Positions 15,297-18,045 of a DNA stretch of 18,045 bases are shown here, piece after piece. Position 1 is the first letter of the stretch. Each line of letters opens with the position of its first letter. The stretch is from Candidatus Aminicenantota bacterium (GTDB lineage: Bacteria > Acidobacteriota > Aminicenantia > UBA2199). The stretch covers positions 1 to 18,045 of the forward strand of contig JAGLQA010000359.1 in assembly GCA_023137075.1 (NCBI GenBank), given 5' to 3'. Under the pieces are notes generated by a model that ran no database searches, was not told the DNA's origin, and saw only the letters and a list, made by a program, of their open reading frames with translations. The translations under genes were made by a program, and so were the position numbers.

Positions 15297-16390
15297 TAGA
15301 TTGGCTGCTGCAATATCTTGGAGATTTTCCCGGTCAACGGCTTTTCACCTATGTTTCGTTCAGGGCTTTGATGGGGATGTTGACCGCTTTTCTGACCGGC
15401 GTTTTTTTGGGGCGTAAGTTAATCAATATTATATTCCAGTTGAATTTCAGGGATAAAACCCGGGATTACGGCGATATATCTCCGAAGAATAAAGACGGCA
15501 CTCCTACCATGGGAGGGGTTATCATTTTTCTCTCCTTCTTGATTGCCGTGCTGCTGTGGGGGAAGCTTGGAAATCCCTTTCTGAAAATCGCATTGTTTGC
15601 GGCTTTCTGGTTTACGGCCCTCGGTTTTTTCGATGATTATTTGAAGAGTGTCAGGGGTTCCAGTGACGCGGGGATGAGTAGGGGGGTCAAACTTTTTTTC
15701 CAGGCTCTTTTCGGCTTGATCTTAGGACTGCTTGTATTATCTCCCGATTCTTCCATTTTTTCCCCGGAGATAATAACAAAATTATATGTCCCCTTTATCA
15801 GTGACCCGGTGATTGATCTTAAATATTTATATTACCCTTTTATCATCCTGGTGGTAATCGGTATTTCGAATTCCATCAATTTCGCGGACGGGCTCGACGG
15901 TCTGGCAGCGGTTCCGGTTTCCCTGGTGGCAGTTGTTTATGCCGTATTTGCCTATATTTTAAGCAATGCCCTGGCCTCAAGGTATCTATTATTTCCTCAT
16001 ATAAAAGGTGCGGAAGAACTGGTAATCGTATTGACTGCCCTGATTGGCGCACTGGCAGCTTTTTTGTGGTTTAATACCTACCCGGCTGAGATTTTTATGG
16101 GAGATACGGGTTCACTCTTTTTGGGCGGCCTAATCGCGACCTCGGCAGTACTGTTAAAAAAGGAGATCATATTTTTAATAGCCGGCGGTGTTTTTGTGAT
16201 TGAGTTTTTATCGGTATTTCTCCAGGATTATGTGGGGATAAAACTATTAAAACGGAGGATACTTTACCGGGCCCCGGTTCATCATACCTTCCAGTTTCTC
16301 GGCATTGCCGAACCGAAGATAGTGGTGCGTTTCTGGATTATTGCCGTCATGTTTACGCTCATCAGTCTCATCAGCATCAAATTAAGATAG
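15293..16390 (+). CDS. mraY: MraY, phospho-MurNAc-pentapeptide transferase (lipid I synthase)
   Basis: This 365-residue integral membrane enzyme with about ten helices transfers phospho-MurNAc-pentapeptide from UDP to undecaprenyl phosphate. Family motifs are KDGTPTMGGV (67-76), FFDDYLK with Asp114-Asp115 (Mg and substrate binding), SNSINFADGLDGLA (192-205), the catalytic Asp271 in FMGDTGSLFLGG, and the C-terminal EPKIVVRFWII. The usual PxHHH motif reads PVHHTFQ (Thr332 in place of the third His). The start ATG overlaps the fusion's TGA (ATGA, 15293-15296), and an AGGAG lies about 13 bases upstream. Translation is therefore probably coupled to the MurG-MurJ protein that uses its product. No intrinsic terminator is seen behind it. 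Confidence 0.97.
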   Translation: MIDWLLQYLGDFPGQRLFTYVSFRALMGMLTAFLTGVFLGRKLINIIFQLNFRDKTRDYGDISPKNKDGTPTMGGVIIFLSFLIAVLLWGKLGNPFLKIALFAAFWFTALGFFDDYLKSVRGSSDAGMSRGVKLFFQALFGLILGLLVLSPDSSIFSPEIITKLYVPFISDPVIDLKYLYYPFIILVVIGISNSINFADGLDGLAAVPVSLVAVVYAVFAYILSNALASRYLLFPHIKGAEELVIVLTALIGALAAFLWFNTYPAEIFMGDTGSLFLGGLIATSAVLLKKEIIFLIAGGVFVIEFLSVFLQDYVGIKLLKRRILYRAPVHHTFQFLGIAEPKIVVRFWIIAVMFTLISLISIKLR

Positions 16391-16428
16391 AATGTTATCC
16401 TATTTCCCCCGGAAGAAAAAGAATGATC

Positions 16429-16524
16429 TTATTTCAATAAATTTTGAAAATCTTTCATTGAAATTTTAATATCCTCTTTTATTATCTTTGACAATAAACC
16501 ACGACCGATATCTTCTTTAAACTT
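16429..16524 (-). pseudogene. hicA: Truncated HicA toxin: C-terminal remnant only
   Basis: Directly after the hicB stop, in another frame, 31 codons read KFKEDIGRGLLSKIIKED... to a TAA at 16429-16431. The pieces IGRGLLSKIIK and ISMKDFQNLL match the final third of HicA mRNA interferases (typically about 60-80 residues). The frame is closed upstream by TAG at 16525-16527. No start codon, no 'GSH' catalytic histidine region and no N-terminal half exist between it and hicB, so about 40-45 residues are missing. Deletion in a hicB-hicA operon is the simplest explanation. The toxin cannot be functional. Confidence 0.7.
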
Positions 16525-16729
16525 CTATCTGTTGAACACCTACAAACTTATTATGAGGAATTGCGATTTTCTCCTGTTCAACTTCAAGATATAGCTCGAT
16601 GGCTTCTTTAACACGGAAAAATAGCTCATCATAGGTTTTTGCCTGGGTGTGGCAGCCTGGCAATTCTATGACGGAACCGATCAAAACGCCATCTTCATCT
16701 TGTTCAAGGATAATGGTATATTTTTCCAT
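16517..16729 (-). CDS. hicB: HicB-family antitoxin, orphaned
   Basis: This 70-residue protein has the HicB N-terminal fold: YTIILEQDEDGVLIGSVIELPGCHTQAKTYDELFFRVKEAIELYLE, then the family's typical end FVGVQQIEV. The length is normal for the short HicB type without a DNA-binding tail. Antitoxins of this type neutralise the HicA ribonuclease. The start at 16727-16729 is preceded by GGAGG 5 bases upstream. The promoter lies at 16748-16775. Only a remnant of hicA follows, so the antitoxin has no local partner. It may protect against other HicA copies or be a relic. Confidence 0.85.
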   Translation of the reverse strand: MEKYTIILEQDEDGVLIGSVIELPGCHTQAKTYDELFFRVKEAIELYLEVEQEKIAIPHNKFVGVQQIEV

Positions 16730-16747
16730 TTTGTCCTCCGTCTATTT

Positions 16748-16775
16748 ATTGTACACTATTTTAAAAAAAATTCAA
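16748..16775 (-). promoter_or_regulatory. Promoter of hicB
   Basis: On the minus strand, TTGAAT (16770-16775), a 16-base spacer and TACAAT (16748-16753) precede the GGAGG and ATG of hicB, with a leader of about 12-13 nt. Confidence 0.5.
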
Positions 16776-16979
16776 ATCCAGGCAGGTGTTTTTTGTTTTT
16801 TCTAAATATAAAAAACGAAGGGGACAGGTAAATAATATTAACGCACTCACGATTACTATGGGCTATTTTTTAAATATTTTTTTCAAAATGTGTTGAAAAT
16901 ATTTTCCGGTTATGGTATTTTAATTTTTTAGATGGATTCGGGGATTAAGGAATTGAGTTCCCCACAATAGGAAAAAGTT
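16776..16979. other. Intergenic region between hicB and the cas operon
   Basis: This is an AT-rich divergent region. Apart from the promoters, only a short GGGGA/TCCCC dyad (about 16940-16964) is seen. There is no CRISPR repeat or tRNA. Confidence 0.4.
16893..16921 (+). promoter_or_regulatory. Possible promoter of the cas operon
   Basis: TTGAAA (16893-16898), a 17-base spacer and TATTTT (16916-16921) lie about 125 bases before cas6, so the mRNA would have a leader of about 120 nt carrying a small basic ORF. Confidence 0.4.
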
Positions 16980-17045
16980 ATGAAAAAGCCCTGTAAAAGG
17001 AAGAAATTCCCGTGGGCGGAAGCCTGTCCGAAACGGAATCGATGA
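16980..17045 (+). CDS. Possible 21-residue basic leader peptide before cas6
   Basis: An ATG at 16980 preceded by AGGA (16969-16972) opens a 21-codon frame (MKKPCKRKKFPWAEACPKRN then R), nine of whose residues are Lys or Arg. It ends in TGA at 17043-17045, one base before the cas6 ATG. Cas6 has no good Shine-Dalgarno, so translation of this ORF could deliver ribosomes to cas6. It may equally be chance; no homologue is recognised. Confidence 0.3.
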   Translation: MKKPCKRKKFPWAEACPKRNR

Positions 17046-17046
17046 T

Positions 17047-17715
17047 ATGTTACAAAAAATAAGAACCGGTATCGTTAAGTTCCCGGAGATTAAGGTTAAA
17101 CCGGGCGAACTGCATAAGGCCCGGGGATATTTTTCCAACCGGTACGAGCGTTATGATCTTTTGCACAATCATGACCGGGACACGGGTAAACATCTCTACC
17201 GCTACCCGGCGGTTCAATTCAAAATCAACCGGTTTTTTTCCATATTCGGGTATAAGCAGGAAGGCATCGAGATTTTAAAAGATATATTCCTGACATCGGA
17301 AAACCTTGTGATCGAAGGTAAAATAATTGAGATTTATGGGAAAGAGATCGAAGTAAAAGAGGCGGTTTTCGGTGAAGAAGGGCAATTTTATGTCTATGAA
17401 TTTCTCACCCCCTGGATTGCCCTTAACCAGGCCAATTATAAGGAATACATGAGGATAGACGACGATACGCAAAAAAACCGGATGCTCAATTCTATCCTGG
17501 TCAATAACATTATCTCATTTTGCAAGTTTGCCGGTTACACGATTAAAAGCAGACTGGAGGTAAAATCCAAATTTCTCGAAGTTCAAGCAAACCTGAAAGG
17601 AAAAACCCACAATGCTTTTAAAGGGGAATTTATGGTTAACTTTTTGCTGCCCGATTTTCTTGGCCTGGGCAAATCGTCCAGCCGCGGCTATGGGAATATA
17701 TTAATAAAATTATAA
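17047..17715 (+). CDS. cas6: Cas6 CRISPR pre-crRNA endoribonuclease (Cas6b-like)
   Basis: This 222-residue protein matches the Cas6b-type layout that cuts CRISPR repeat RNA to make crRNAs. The N-terminal part has ARGYFSNRY (25-33), then YDLLHNHDRD with His40 and His42, the HxH pair at the place used for catalysis in Cas6b, then HLYRYPAVQFKI (49-60). The middle has YEFLTPWIALNQANY (117-131). The C-terminus has FKGEFMVNFLLPDFLGLGKS (191-210) followed by SRGYGN, the glycine-rich RNA-binding loop of RAMP proteins. It is intact and of normal length. The stop is followed after 35 bases by a Cas8-like gene, the order seen in type I-B operons. No CRISPR array lies inside the window. Confidence 0.88.
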   Translation: MLQKIRTGIVKFPEIKVKPGELHKARGYFSNRYERYDLLHNHDRDTGKHLYRYPAVQFKINRFFSIFGYKQEGIEILKDIFLTSENLVIEGKIIEIYGKEIEVKEAVFGEEGQFYVYEFLTPWIALNQANYKEYMRIDDDTQKNRMLNSILVNNIISFCKFAGYTIKSRLEVKSKFLEVQANLKGKTHNAFKGEFMVNFLLPDFLGLGKSSSRGYGNILIKL

Positions 17716-17750
17716 AAAGGAGTGTTAAATACAATTTTAAGGAATTAATA

Positions 17751-18045
17751 ATGAAAAAAAATATCGCGTCTAACAAGGATTCCATTAGTAGTATTAGTGA
17801 AATAGAGTTTAAGGATTCATCCAATATTTTTATTAAAAGCGGAATTGTCGCTTTAGAACATTACTTAGATAAATTCAAAACCGAAACAGATATTAGCTAT
17901 GAATTTGAATTGACGGAACATAAATTAACGGTTAAATCCGACCGGTTGCTCACGTTACTCGAGGATGTTTATTATTTTATGGGTAAAGAAATTTATGATA
18001 CAAGCGGCAAAAAAGCCGAAGATAAGGCGGATAAATTCTATTTTA
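17751..18045 (+). CDS. Cas8-like large subunit, N-terminal part (runs off the window)
   Basis: An open frame begins with ATG at 17751, seven bases after AAGGA, and continues for 98 codons to the window edge without a stop. The N-terminus contains SSNIFIKSGIVALEHYLDKF (23-42), ELTEHKLTVKSDRLLTLLED (54-73) and VYYFMGKEIYDTSGKKAEDKADKFYF (74-99). These resemble the beginning of Cas8-type proteins of type I-B Cascade ('...GIVGL..L' followed by a KFYF/YYF segment; CXXC-CXXC family). The position right after cas6 supports this. The zinc-finger part that would confirm it is outside the window, so the family call is moderate. Confidence 0.6.
   Translation, partial: MKKNIASNKDSISSISEIEFKDSSNIFIKSGIVALEHYLDKFKTETDISYEFELTEHKLTVKSDRLLTLLEDVYYFMGKEIYDTSGKKAEDKADKFYF

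Noticed and set aside
16517..16729. Complete hicBA toxin-antitoxin system
   Set aside because: Only the C-terminal part of HicA is present, without start codon or catalytic His region, so no working toxin is encoded.
16776..17046. CRISPR repeats next to cas6
   Set aside because: No repeated unit of 24-37 bases with regular spacing is present here or elsewhere in the window.

Overview
The window looks like chromosomal DNA from a diderm (outer-membrane) bacterium of moderate GC. The evidence is an outer-membrane beta-barrel protein, two exported or lipid-anchored proteins, HslVU, a peptidoglycan lipid-cycle cluster and a sigma-54-type promoter. The gene content and recurring 'ACCGGGAT/GGATTAAAGG' intergenic words would suit an uncultured candidate phylum such as Aminicenantes or another Acidobacteriota relative, but this is only a guess. 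There is no rRNA, tRNA or phylogenetic marker to settle it.

Layout. (1) 1-869: a small beta-barrel protein on the minus strand with its own promoter. (2) 870-3337, plus strand: a two-gene unit, an active-looking P-loop ATPase overlapping by 1 nt a protein with a degenerate ATPase-like half and TPR repeats. (3) 3338-5373, minus: a diverged YchF-type (DUF933) NTPase and a LysE-type exporter, each with a promoter placed so that its mRNA would be leaderless or nearly so. (4) 5374-5805: 432 bases without a protein gene, holding a sigma-54 promoter, about 110 nt of C-rich sequence and a very strong terminator. This is a candidate sigma-54-dependent small RNA with two anti-Shine-Dalgarno motifs. (5) 5806-10075, minus: hslV-hslU-FN3 lipoprotein, then a DUF362/ferredoxin protein. 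(6) 10145-16390, plus: a consensus promoter drives an M16 peptidase, a giant MurG / FHA-like / MurJ / HEAT-like fusion, and mraY overlapping by 4 nt. (7) 16391-16729, minus: an intact HicB antitoxin followed by only the C-terminal third of HicA. (8) 16730-18045, plus: cas6 and the start of a Cas8-like gene, i.e. the left edge of a CRISPR-Cas operon, probably type I-B, that continues outside the window.

The main discovery candidate is the single uninterrupted polypeptide that carries both the lipid II synthase (MurG) and the lipid II flippase (MurJ). The two are separated by a degenerate FHA-like domain, the C-terminus is a HEAT-like domain, and lipid I synthase MraY is encoded directly downstream by an overlapping gene. 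The last cytoplasmic-face steps (MraY then MurG) and translocation (MurJ) of peptidoglycan precursor would thus be made from one transcript, with two steps physically tethered. The MurJ part also lacks the usual charged Asp-Arg...Glu motif of its eighth membrane helix. Other points of interest are the sigma-54 sRNA candidate, a repeated leaderless promoter design, the toxin-less hicBA remnant and the ATPase/TPR gene pair.
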